From: Cenarchaeum sp.
Lineage (GTDB): Archaea > Thermoproteota > Nitrososphaeria > Nitrososphaerales > Nitrosopumilaceae
Assembly: GCA_020027365.1 (NCBI GenBank)
Contig: JAHRAJ010000069.1
Location: 1 to 11,162, forward strand
DNA: 11,162 nucleotides
Direction of reading: 5' to 3'
The position numbers and the translations under genes were made by a program. Of the stretch, positions 1-5,267 are shown piece by piece (the first letter of the stretch is position 1; every line of letters starts with the position of its first letter). Below the pieces are notes generated by a model, which was given only the letters and a program-made list of their open reading frames with translations, had not been told where the DNA came from and did no database searches.

Positions 1-2
1 AC

Positions 3-511
3 ATGTTCGGCATGCCGACCACCACGGACGGGTACGCGCCGTACGCAACCGCATTTGGCGGCAGGCAGCAGCGGTGCTGCGGCCCGTCCTGCGCGAGTTC
101 GTACGCCGCGCGCGACGACAGGCATCGAGGCGGCATACAACAGGCTGCAGCTGCTGTACCACGAGGCCAAGAACGGATCCTGACGACGACCGGAGGGCGA
201 ACCGCGACGCGTTCACCGGCCGCGTGCTGGCGGTCGCCGACGTGTGCGTGGCGTACGGGGAGGAAAAACTGGCCGGCAAGCTGCGGCGCACCGCCGCCCC
301 GCGGCTGTTCACCTTCCTGCTGTATCTGGATGCACCCGACCAACAACCTGCGGGCGGCTGTTGCGCAAGGTGGTGATATTCCACCGGATCCGGTACGGCG
401 TGTCCAGCAGGCGGCATGCACGTGCTGAGCACCCTGCTGACGTGCTTATGACATGGCAGCGGCGGGGGCGGGGCATAGCCGCAAGGTTGCGGGAGGTCCT
501 AGGCAAAGGCC
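3..511 (+). pseudogene. Decayed IS66-family transposase, 3' part
   Basis: Pieces of an IS66-type DDE transposase can be read only by switching frames several times. Frame 3 from position 3 gives TTTDGYAPYATAFGG...QQRC, the DGY...QRCWAH catalytic-core region. Frame 2 from about 83 gives VLREFVRRAR. Frame 1 at 121-180 gives GIEAAYNRLQLLYHEAKNGS, then a TGA. Frame 2 at 182-331 gives ...RLFTFLLYLDAP. Frame 3 at 333 gives HPTNN. Frame 1 at 355-413 gives RLLRKVVIFHRIRYGVSSRR. Frame 2 at 413-448 gives GMHVLSTLLTCL, then a TGA. Frame 1 from 448 gives MTWQRRGRGIAARLREVLG. The order and spacing match the C-terminal half of IS66 transposases (DGY, RCWAHxLRE, PTNNxAExxLR, GMxxxxxLLTCLMTW). The NNxAE segment carrying the last catalytic Glu is disrupted, so the gene is dead. 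Its 5' part lies outside the window and no terminal inverted repeat is identifiable here. Confidence 0.85.
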
Positions 512-597
512 GCCGTCCCCGTGATCGTATCCTAGGGGCTAACCGCCTATAACCGCAACAAACAAGGGTTAATAAATCCCCTATTCAGAGGCCGGAT
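512..597 (+). promoter_or_regulatory. EF-1A upstream region with TATA box at 569-576
   Basis: This short gap separates the transposase remnant from EF-1A. TTAATAAA at 569-576 is an archaeal TATA (box A) candidate, centred about 25 nt before the ATG at 598. That spacing predicts transcription starting at or next to the start codon. No Shine-Dalgarno-like sequence decides the start. The assignment rests on position and base composition only. Confidence 0.65.
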
Positions 598-1896
598 ATG
601 GCAGACAAGGAGCACCTAAACCTCATCGTCACGGGCCACATCGACAACGGCAAGTCCACAACCATGGGCCACTTTTTGATGGATTTGGGTGTCGTGGACG
701 AGCGGACCATTGCGGCCCACGCCACAGAGTCTGAAAAGACCGGCAAGGGTGACACCTTCAAGTATGCCTGGGTAATGGACAACATAAAGGATGAAAGGGA
801 GCGGGGTATTACCATCGACCTCGCGTTTCAAAAGTTTGAGACTCCAAAGTACTTTTTCACACTCATAGACGCGCCCGGCCACCGGGACTTTATCAAAAAC
901 ATGATTACTGGCGCCTCCGAGGCCGACGCGGCCGTCCTAGTCCTCTCTGCAAAGGAAGGCGAGACCGACACGGCCATCGCCGCCGGCGGTCAGGCGCGCG
1001 AACACGCATTCCTCCTAAAGACGCTGGGCGTAAACCAGCTCATCGTGGCCATTAACAAGATGGACGACAGCAACTATTCCGAGGATGCCTACAAAAAGGC
1101 AAAGGAAAAGGGCGAAAAGCTAATCCAGTCCGTGGGCTATAAGCTTGACAAGGTTCCGTTCATCCCGGTATCCGGGTGGAAGGGCGACAATCTGGTCAAA
1201 AAGTCTGAAAACATGTCGTGGTACTCGGGCAAGACGTTGATGGAGGCCTTTGACGACTTTACCGTTGCCGAAAAGCCGGTGGGCAAGCCGTTGCGCGTCC
1301 CAATCCAGGACGTATACACAATCACGGGTGTGGGCACCGTGCCGGTGGGCCGCGTAGAAACCGGCACGATGAAGCCAAACGACAAGATTATCGTAATGCC
1401 GTCGGGCGCGGTGGGCGAGATCAAGTCTATAGAGACCCACCACCAGCAGCTGCCCTCTGCATCCGCCGGTGACAACATTGGGTTCAACCTGCGCGGGATT
1501 GAAAAGAAGGACATTCAACGCGGCGATGTCATGGGAACTCCGGACAAGCCGCCCAACGTCGCCAAAGAGTTCAAGGCGCAGATCATCGTCATACACCACC
1601 CGACGGCCATTGCGCCGGGCTACACCCCCGTGATGCACTGCCACACCGCCCAGGTGGCCGCCACGATTACAGAGTTTCTTGCAAAGATAAACCCCGCCAC
1701 CGGCGCCACCGACGAGGAAAACCCCAAGTTTCTCAAGGTTGGCGACTCTGCCATTGTAAAGATTAGGCCCGTAAGGCCCACCCCCATTGAGACCTTTCAA
1801 GAGTATCCAGAGATGGGCCGCTTTGCGTTGCGTGACATGGGTGCCACCATTGCTGCCGGGATTGTAAAGGAAATCACCGAAGAACACAAGCCGTAG
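598..1896 (+). CDS. tuf: Translation elongation factor 1-alpha (aEF1A)
   Basis: This is the GTPase that delivers aminoacyl-tRNA to the ribosomal A site in the cytoplasm. At 432 aa it has normal archaeal full length. The GTP-binding motifs are clear: G1 GHIDNGKS (residues 13-20), G2 RGIT (69-72), G3 DAPGH with catalytic His95 (91-95), G4 NKMD (153-156) and a G5-region SGWKGDN. The beta-barrel domains II and III follow (VGRVETG, HPTAIAPGYTPVMHCHTAQV, GRFALRDMG). The ATG at 598 gives the conserved start MADKEHLNLIVTGHID and is preceded by a well-placed TATA box. One oddity is that G1 reads DNGK where most prokaryotic EF-Tu/EF1A have DHGK; eukaryotic EF1A has DSGK. Ribosomal protein S10 follows after 15 nt, the usual archaeal tuf-rps10 order, so co-transcription is likely. 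Confidence 0.98.
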   Translation: MADKEHLNLIVTGHIDNGKSTTMGHFLMDLGVVDERTIAAHATESEKTGKGDTFKYAWVMDNIKDERERGITIDLAFQKFETPKYFFTLIDAPGHRDFIKNMITGASEADAAVLVLSAKEGETDTAIAAGGQAREHAFLLKTLGVNQLIVAINKMDDSNYSEDAYKKAKEKGEKLIQSVGYKLDKVPFIPVSGWKGDNLVKKSENMSWYSGKTLMEAFDDFTVAEKPVGKPLRVPIQDVYTITGVGTVPVGRVETGTMKPNDKIIVMPSGAVGEIKSIETHHQQLPSASAGDNIGFNLRGIEKKDIQRGDVMGTPDKPPNVAKEFKAQIIVIHHPTAIAPGYTPVMHCHTAQVAATITEFLAKINPATGATDEENPKFLKVGDSAIVKIRPVRPTPIETFQEYPEMGRFALRDMGATIAAGIVKEITEEHKP

Positions 1897-1911
1897 GTTG
1901 TTGGGCTGCCG

Positions 1912-2220
1912 TTGACACAATCCGCGCGAATCAAACTAACCAGCACCAGCCTCCCCAAGCTTGACGGCGTATGCGGCGAGATACTGGGCATTGGCGAAAA
2001 GACGGGCATCCGCGTAAAGGGACCGACCCCGCTCCCGGTCAAGCGGCTCCATGTTGCAACCCGCAAGTCCCCGTGCGGCAACGGGACTGAGACCTATGAA
2101 AAGTGGGAGATGCGAATGCACAGGCGCATCATTGATATAAATGCCGACGACAAGGCCATACGTCAGCTTATGAGACTAAAGATTCCCGACGACGTGTACA
2201 TAGAGCTGTCGCTGACGTGA
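1912..2220 (+). CDS. rps10: 30S ribosomal protein S10 (uS10)
   Basis: This is the small-subunit ribosomal protein in the 30S head. At 102 aa it has the usual archaeal length. Typical S10 signatures are present: ARIKLTSTSLPKLDGVCGEI, the loop segment VKGPTPLPVKRLHVATRKSP, TYEKWEMRMHRRIIDI, and the C-terminal IPDDVYIELSLT. The start is TTG at 1912. No in-frame ATG or GTG gives the conserved N-terminus MTQSARIKLTST, so a TTG start is well supported. It lies 15 nt behind EF-1A, and its TGA overlaps the GTG of the Rpo12 gene (GTGA at 2217-2220). This gives a compact three-gene translation/transcription operon. Confidence 0.97.
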   Translation: MTQSARIKLTSTSLPKLDGVCGEILGIGEKTGIRVKGPTPLPVKRLHVATRKSPCGNGTETYEKWEMRMHRRIIDINADDKAIRQLMRLKIPDDVYIELSLT

Positions 2221-2618
2221 CAATGGTGATGATGATGATGAACGACAACAACAACAACGAAAACAGGGATGACGGCAGCTTGCAGGGGGGCGGTGCGGTT
2301 CCACCACCACCAGCCGCCGCCCCGCCCGCTGCCCGGGACGACCATGCACTCGACGGGGCGGCACCTGCCGCGACTCCGGCGGCGGCAGAAGCGACAACTG
2401 CACCCCCGACGCCCGCCGACGACGGCCTAGGATCCGAAGACCCCGACGGCGAATCGATGCAGGCCGAGACGTTTGACGTAAACTATTCGTGCCTGCGGTG
2501 CGGCACCAAGGTGTCCGGGACGGAGCTCAACCGGCTTCCGGAGATAAAGTGCATATGCGGATTCCGCGTGTTCACCAAGGTGCGCCCGCAGGTCGTAAAG
2601 TCCGTCAGGGCGATCTAG
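2217..2618 (+). CDS. rpo12: RNA polymerase subunit Rpo12 (RpoP) with low-complexity N-terminal extension
   Basis: The last ~50 residues are the zinc-ribbon subunit P/Rpb12 of archaeal RNA polymerase: YSCLRCG (Cys92, Cys95), KCICGFRVF (Cys112, Cys114) and the basic tail TKVRPQVVKSVRAI. The second zinc knuckle is CxC rather than the usual CxxC. Before it lies an unusual ~80-residue extension: a Met/Asn-rich start from triplet repeats (ATG and AAC runs, 2226-2258), then Pro/Ala-rich and acidic sequence. The GTG at 2217 overlaps the S10 stop. ATG 2223 is an equivalent alternative. An internal in-frame ATG at 2457 would give a 53-aa protein of normal Rpo12 size. I see no TATA box or ribosome-binding site just upstream of 2457, so the long form is preferred but not proven. 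The stop codon shares CTAG with the convergent gene. Confidence 0.85.
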   Translation: MTMVMMMMNDNNNNENRDDGSLQGGGAVPPPPAAAPPAARDDHALDGAAPAATPAAAEATTAPPTPADDGLGSEDPDGESMQAETFDVNYSCLRCGTKVSGTELNRLPEIKCICGFRVFTKVRPQVVKSVRAI

Positions 2619-3025
2619 CCAAACTCTGCCTTTTTTGCATCCCAGCACCGCCTGCACATCTGACCCTCAATCCCCCACTTGGGCTTTGGGTTGTACCGCA
2701 CCAACCCCATCTTTGCACTGCACACGACGCAAAAGTTCTTCCTCTTGACAAACCCGTCCTCCTTTTTGTCAAAGCACTCTTTACACAGCAGCCCGTCCAT
2801 GTCCCACTGCCACCGGGGCTCCCACAACTCCGAGATCTTCTTGGTTGTGCCGCACACCATGCACGGCTGCCGCGTCTTTGCCTCGTAAAACTCGTTAGAC
2901 TTGTCCATGTAGCAGTCCCCGCAGAGCCTGCCCCTGACGTTCCACTCGCGCTTTGGCTTGTTCTTGTGCTTCATCTCCCTGCCGCATACCGCGCAATCCT
3001 CGGGTTTTCTCCCAAACAACCCCAT
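2615..3025 (-). CDS. Triple tandem zinc-ribbon protein, uncharacterised
   Basis: A 136-aa soluble protein made of three repeats of about 44 residues, each with two CxxC knuckles 22-25 residues apart: Cys11/14-35/38, Cys55/58-81/84 and Cys99/102-124/127. Each unit has the pattern CxVCG...(W)...G.LC..C...K...F, implying three structural zinc sites. The rest is highly charged, with no membrane segment or enzyme motif. Function is unknown; an RNA, DNA or protein-binding role is inference. The ATG at 3025 starts MGLFGRK, similar to the start of the small zinc-finger protein at 7001 (MGLFSRGGKK). A TTG six bases further upstream is possible but less likely. Its stop overlaps the Rpo12 stop on the other strand within one CTAG palindrome. 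An AT-rich stretch at 3045-3053 lies at TATA distance. Confidence 0.9.
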   Translation of the reverse strand: MGLFGRKPEDCAVCGREMKHKNKPKREWNVRGRLCGDCYMDKSNEFYEAKTRQPCMVCGTTKKISELWEPRWQWDMDGLLCKECFDKKEDGFVKRKNFCVVCSAKMGLVRYNPKPKWGIEGQMCRRCWDAKKAEFG

Positions 3026-3044
3026 GCACAACCCCCGCGTACGT

Positions 3045-3053
3045 GATTAAAAA
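3045..3053 (-). promoter_or_regulatory. TATA box candidate for the triple zinc-ribbon gene
   Basis: On the minus strand this reads TTTTTAATC, centred about 24 nt upstream of the ATG at 3025. The T-rich stretch at 3060-3075 on the same strand, just behind the small gene at 3076, could serve as its transcription terminator, so the two minus-strand genes may be separate transcripts. Confidence 0.5.
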
Positions 3054-3075
3054 TGGTTTGGATAATAAAAAGGGG

Positions 3076-3210
3076 CTAGTCCCTGCCGCAATCGGCAAGG
3101 ATCTCCTCGATCGCCTGGCCTGCGTTGAGCATACCGTGCTCTCTGGCAAACCTCTCGACCGTCTCGTACTGCTCGGCGGTAAAGCACACCGGCATTGAAC
3201 GTTTTTCCAT
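3076..3210 (-). CDS. Small ribbon-helix-helix-like protein, 44 aa
   Basis: A short gene encoding MEKRSMPVCFTAEQYETVER followed by FAREHGMLNAGQAIEEILAD and CGRD. The pattern is a short basic beta-strand (KRSMPVCF), a helix led by TAEQYETVERFAREHG, and a second helix (NAGQAIEEILAD). That is the layout of ribbon-helix-helix (CopG/MetJ-type) DNA-binding proteins, which act as dimers and are often autoregulators or antitoxins. No toxin gene is adjacent. A TATA-like ATATTA lies 25 nt upstream (3232-3239), and a T-rich tract (CCCCTTTTTATTATCC) directly follows the stop, as expected for an archaeal terminator. The flanking signals support a real independent gene. Assignment to the RHH fold is moderately sure; the target is unknown. 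Confidence 0.75.
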   Translation of the reverse strand: MEKRSMPVCFTAEQYETVERFAREHGMLNAGQAIEEILADCGRD

Positions 3211-3231
3211 GCGTGCCCGGCGGGGCGTTGT

Positions 3232-3239
3232 CTAATATG
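3232..3239 (-). promoter_or_regulatory. TATA box for the small RHH-like gene
   Basis: On the minus strand this reads CATATTAG, centred 25 nt upstream of the ATG at 3210. The spacing is the same as for the other monocistronic genes here and supports a leaderless start. Confidence 0.6.
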
Positions 3240-3479
3240 CCTTGCTGCCAACCCGGCGCGCCCTGCGGACGTTCAAGCGCAGACGGCTTGACCGCCGATT
3301 CCCGGCGGCATGGAGGTGGGTCGGCGGGGATCTGCCTCTGGCTGTGCTGCCTGATTCCCGGCGGCCGCGGGATGGGTGTGCCAAACCTGCTGATTACGCC
3401 CGCCGCTGAACGGGTGTCCAGTTGTTCATACGGTCCCGCCTCCGCTGAACGGGCAATCTGGCGGGCTGGATCGGGAGAA

Positions 3480-3494
3480 TTTTTATATATAAAT
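3480..3494 (+). promoter_or_regulatory. Strong TATA box truncated from its gene by the MITE
   Basis: TTTTTATATATAAAT is one of the strongest box A matches in the window. Transcription would begin near 3510-3515, immediately before the target duplication (3516) and the MITE. With the 132-bp element and one 8-bp duplication removed, this TATA would sit about 75 nt upstream of the ATG at 3701. No start codon with a gene follows at the usual ~25 nt, so the promoter is either that of a leadered transcript for the downstream operon or of a non-coding RNA. Confidence 0.6.
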
Positions 3495-3515
3495 GAAGGC
3501 CGTCCGAGAGAGACA

Positions 3516-3523
3516 CCGACGGA
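3516..3523. repeat. Left target-site duplication, MITE copy 1
   Basis: CCGACGGA abuts the left inverted terminal repeat and is repeated exactly at 3656-3663 on the other side of the element. An 8-bp duplication is typical of IS66 and of some other families, such as IS1595. Confidence 0.88.
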
Positions 3524-3655
3524 GTATGAGTTCACCTGCCCAAATCTACCCAACATAAATCGTCCCGAATGGGAAGTTTTTGTTCTTGTTTGAGATCAAT
3601 TGAGACATTTTGAGCTGATTTTCTAGGCATGTTTGAAGGATAGGTGAACTCATAC
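3524..3655 (+). mobile_element. MITE-like non-autonomous transposon, copy 1 (132 bp)
   Basis: The element begins GTATGAGTTCACCT (3524-3537) and ends with its exact reverse complement AGGTGAACTCATAC (3642-3655). The outer flanks are a perfect 8-bp direct repeat, CCGACGGA. It has no coding capacity. The interior (about 3560-3652) closely matches the interior of the second copy at 9581-9710, including CGTCCCGNATGGGAAG and TTTTTGTTCTTGT, and GAGCTGATTTTCTAGGCATG. It is more AT-rich than its surroundings. Terminal repeats plus target duplication plus a second copy define a miniature inverted-repeat element moved by a transposase encoded elsewhere. The 8-bp duplication would fit IS66, and an IS66 remnant lies at 3-511, but shared ends cannot be shown. 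It ends 45 nt before the start codon of the downstream operon. Confidence 0.9.
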
Positions 3656-3663
3656 CCGACGGA
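3656..3663. repeat. Right target-site duplication, MITE copy 1
   Basis: An exact copy of the CCGACGGA at 3516-3523, directly adjoining the right inverted terminal repeat. Confidence 0.88.
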
Positions 3664-3670
3664 TAGCAAT

Positions 3671-3681
3671 TATGATATATA
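3671..3681 (+). promoter_or_regulatory. TATA box of the 3701-4997 operon
   Basis: TATGATATATA is centred about 24-25 nt upstream of ATG 3701 and 16 nt behind the MITE end. It supports choosing ATG 3701 over the GTG at 3644, which lies inside the mobile element. Confidence 0.7.
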
Positions 3682-3700
3682 CCAACGTCCTATACTAGCC

Positions 3701-4162
3701 ATGAATTTGGATGATTTGGGGCTTGTTATGCGGGACATTGGCAACTTTGACATGGGTAAATTTCCAGGACGTCTGTCGTTGCAAAAGACCGTCTTTCTAC
3801 TACAGACCTTTGGAGTCAATCTGGGATATGCGTTCAGATGGCACCTGCACGGGGTGTATTGTCCGGAATTGACTCGTGACGGATACAGGTTGGACAAAAT
3901 CGGACTGCCTGTGCAGGAGGAACCACTACAGTTTGTAGAGCAAAAGGATCAGGAGAGCTATCTGGCGTTCTCAGAATTCATCAGGGAGCGAAAGGACAGT
4001 CCCGACATGCTTGAGATTGCCGCATCCGTGGCATACCTTGCCAATGCAGGGTTTGAAAGGAACGAGGTCTTGCACATGGTAGAGACCAAGAAACCCCGCT
4101 TTACTCGGGCCGACTGTGAAAAAGCCTGGGATGATCTAACAGAGTCAAAGGTGATAAATTGA
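3701..4162 (+). CDS. YwgA-like uncharacterised protein
   Basis: A 153-aa soluble protein. The N-terminal segment FPGRLSLQKTVFLLQTFGVN followed by LGYAFRWHLHGVYCPELTRD matches the 'LQK.VYLLQ.G..LGY.F.WYL.GPYSPEL..D' pattern of the YwgA-like family, which also recalls the SocA/Panacea (DUF4065) proteins found as antitoxins or regulatory partners. The C-terminal part (LEIAASVAYLAN...KKPRFTRADCEKAWDDL) fits the same family. Molecular function is not established. An upstream in-frame GTG (3644) would place the N-terminus in the MITE, so ATG 3701 with its TATA box is preferred. Its TGA overlaps the TTG of the next gene (4159-4162), indicating translational coupling. Codon use is less GC-rich than that of neighbouring genes, suggesting a different history. 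Confidence is high for a real gene, moderate for the family. Confidence 0.85.
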   Translation: MNLDDLGLVMRDIGNFDMGKFPGRLSLQKTVFLLQTFGVNLGYAFRWHLHGVYCPELTRDGYRLDKIGLPVQEEPLQFVEQKDQESYLAFSEFIRERKDSPDMLEIAASVAYLANAGFERNEVLHMVETKKPRFTRADCEKAWDDLTESKVIN

Positions 4163-4677
4163 GCCAAAAACCAAGGGGTGATCTAGGTGACCGCGACGAG
4201 GACCTGCAGTATTTCGCGGATTATGTGGCAGATTTCAACAAGGGTGATTTGTCTACAGGAGACAAGGATGCGCAAGAATCAACATTTACGACGTTTGGCA
4301 AGATCAACAAGAAGCGATTACGGATTAAAAGAACATCCGGCATTTCCAAGATCAAGAGATCCGGTCACAAAAGTGACGGTGTGCCAAAAGATCAAAAGCG
4401 TTCCCAACTGCGCCATATCGCCTTGGGCATGACCATATCCATGATTGCTTCGACTATGTTATTCGTCATTGCATCGTCGGCGTTGGTCACGCTGCCTTTT
4501 GGATTGGACACGACGGTGGTGGCGATCATCCTGCTGTCTTCTATGGCGGGTAGCATGGCAATACTGTGTGCTTTGCCGCGGAGGGATAACCTACACGCAT
4601 GTCCGTTTTGCGGATTTAATGTCAAAAAATATTCTTCCCAATGCCCACACTGTCATGTGAACCTGGGATGGGAGTGA
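4159..4677 (+). CDS. Two-TM membrane protein with C-terminal zinc ribbon (1)
   Basis: 172 aa, not recognised. Order of parts: an acidic N-terminus (residues 8-40), a basic Lys/Arg-rich stretch (50-85), TM helix 1 (about 86-111, HIALGMTISMIASTMLFVIA and on), TM helix 2 (about 118-139, TTVVAIILLSSMAGSMAILC) and a C-terminal zinc ribbon CPFC (148-151) ... CPHC (162-165). By the positive-inside rule the basic N-terminal and zinc-ribbon ends are probably both cytoplasmic, which is inference. The start is TTG at 4159, overlapping the stop of the upstream gene. No better ATG or GTG preserves the acidic N-terminus, but the first in-frame ATG lies far downstream, near the first TM helix, so the start is not fully certain. 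It shares its architecture with the next gene, which suggests a related pair working together. Confidence 0.8.
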   Translation: MSQKPRGDLGDRDEDLQYFADYVADFNKGDLSTGDKDAQESTFTTFGKINKKRLRIKRTSGISKIKRSGHKSDGVPKDQKRSQLRHIALGMTISMIASTMLFVIASSALVTLPFGLDTTVVAIILLSSMAGSMAILCALPRRDNLHACPFCGFNVKKYSSQCPHCHVNLGWE

Positions 4678-4997
4678 GACATCCTCTGAGTTCTGAACGG
4701 CTGGGAACATTTGCTGGCCAGGTTTCAAAATATTCTTGGATTTTTTATGTGATTATAATAGCCATCATGATCATGATCCAGCTGGATGTGTTTAACGAAA
4801 AGATCCCGATTGGATACCTGAACAACACTGTGTTGGTCTTTGCAATTATTGTCCTATCCACACATGCGGTAGACAGAATACGTGGAACCAACAAGCGCGA
4901 TGCAAGGCCGTTTGTATACTGCCCTGTGTGCGCTGATGCCAAAATGATGTCTGAGAAATGGACATGTGAACGGTGCGGGGGGACATTTCAAAACTGA
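4668..4997 (+). CDS. Two-TM membrane protein with C-terminal zinc ribbon (2)
   Basis: 109 aa from ATG 4668. It has TM helix 1 (YSWIFYVIIIAIMIMIQLDV), TM helix 2 (NTVLVFAIIVLSTHAVD), a short basic segment (RIRGTNKRDAR) and a C-terminal zinc ribbon CPVC...CERC. The layout repeats that of the preceding gene, although the proteins are not obviously alike in sequence. Start choice: ATG 4641 would overlap the upstream gene by 37 nt, ATG 4668 by 10 nt, and GTG 4674 by 4 nt (GTGA). The last two are most plausible. The function is unknown. As the third gene of an overlapping operon with the YwgA-like protein, it may belong to one membrane-associated complex, which is inference. Confidence 0.78.
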   Translation: MGVRHPLSSERLGTFAGQVSKYSWIFYVIIIAIMIMIQLDVFNEKIPIGYLNNTVLVFAIIVLSTHAVDRIRGTNKRDARPFVYCPVCADAKMMSEKWTCERCGGTFQN

Positions 4998-5267
4998 CGA
5001 TCGTCTTACCTATTACTATTTCCGGGCAGACGTGTGTTTTCTTGACTGTGCTGATCATGACGAACTCTCTTCCCACCGATGCCAAACACGATCTGCTTGC
5101 TTCCGACCATTCTGCCCGATTTTCCTTGTGTTTCCCGCCGAATCATAATCGTCATAGGCCCATTCTGCCACAAATCATGCAGTCCCGCGTCCGTAGACGC
5201 TGTGCGATCGTCATCATGCACAAACGCATGGCATAAAGATTTTAGGCGGGACGGCGCGCGGATCGCA
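4998..5267. other. Intergenic region, no recognised feature
   Basis: About 270 nt between the membrane-protein operon and the Rossmann protein. The plus frame is open from 5079 into the downstream gene, but the residues encoded before 5268 are low-quality and do not look like the family. No tRNA, hairpin terminator or repeat was seen. A weak TATA-like ATAAAGATTTTA (5233-5244) lies 24-35 nt before the GTG at 5268. Confidence 0.5.

Larger units (their letters stand above)
3211..3515. other. Intergenic region with two pairs of 12-bp direct repeats
   Basis: No convincing gene is present on either strand. GATTCCCGGCGG occurs at 3297-3308 and 3353-3364, and CCGCTGAACGGG at 3403-3414 and 3442-3453. 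The minus-strand TATA candidate for the small RHH-like gene (ATATTA, 3232-3239) is at one end and a strong plus-strand TATA (3480-3494) at the other. The repeats could be operator-like sites or sequence drift; nothing in the sequence decides. Confidence 0.5.

Noticed and set aside
1120..1920. 266-aa open frame antisense to EF-1A
   Set aside because: It is a GC-rich shadow of a strongly conserved gene; its translation has no recognisable motif.
2489..3046. 185-aa plus-strand open frame across Rpo12 and the zinc-ribbon gene
   Set aside because: It overlaps two well-supported genes in other frames, and its Pro/Leu-rich translation has no family resemblance.
3195..3593. 132-aa plus-strand open frame ending in the MITE
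   Set aside because: It crosses a repeat-bearing gap, a TATA box and the element boundary; the translation has no motif and depends on the insertion.
3644..3700. Upstream GTG extension of the YwgA-like protein
   Set aside because: It starts inside the mobile element and crosses the TATA box at 3671-3681, and the added residues do not fit the family.
5079..5267. 63-residue N-terminal extension of the LOG/DprA-like protein
   Set aside because: The Rossmann fold begins after 5268; the earlier residues are compositionally unlike the rest, and a TATA-like element lies within them.
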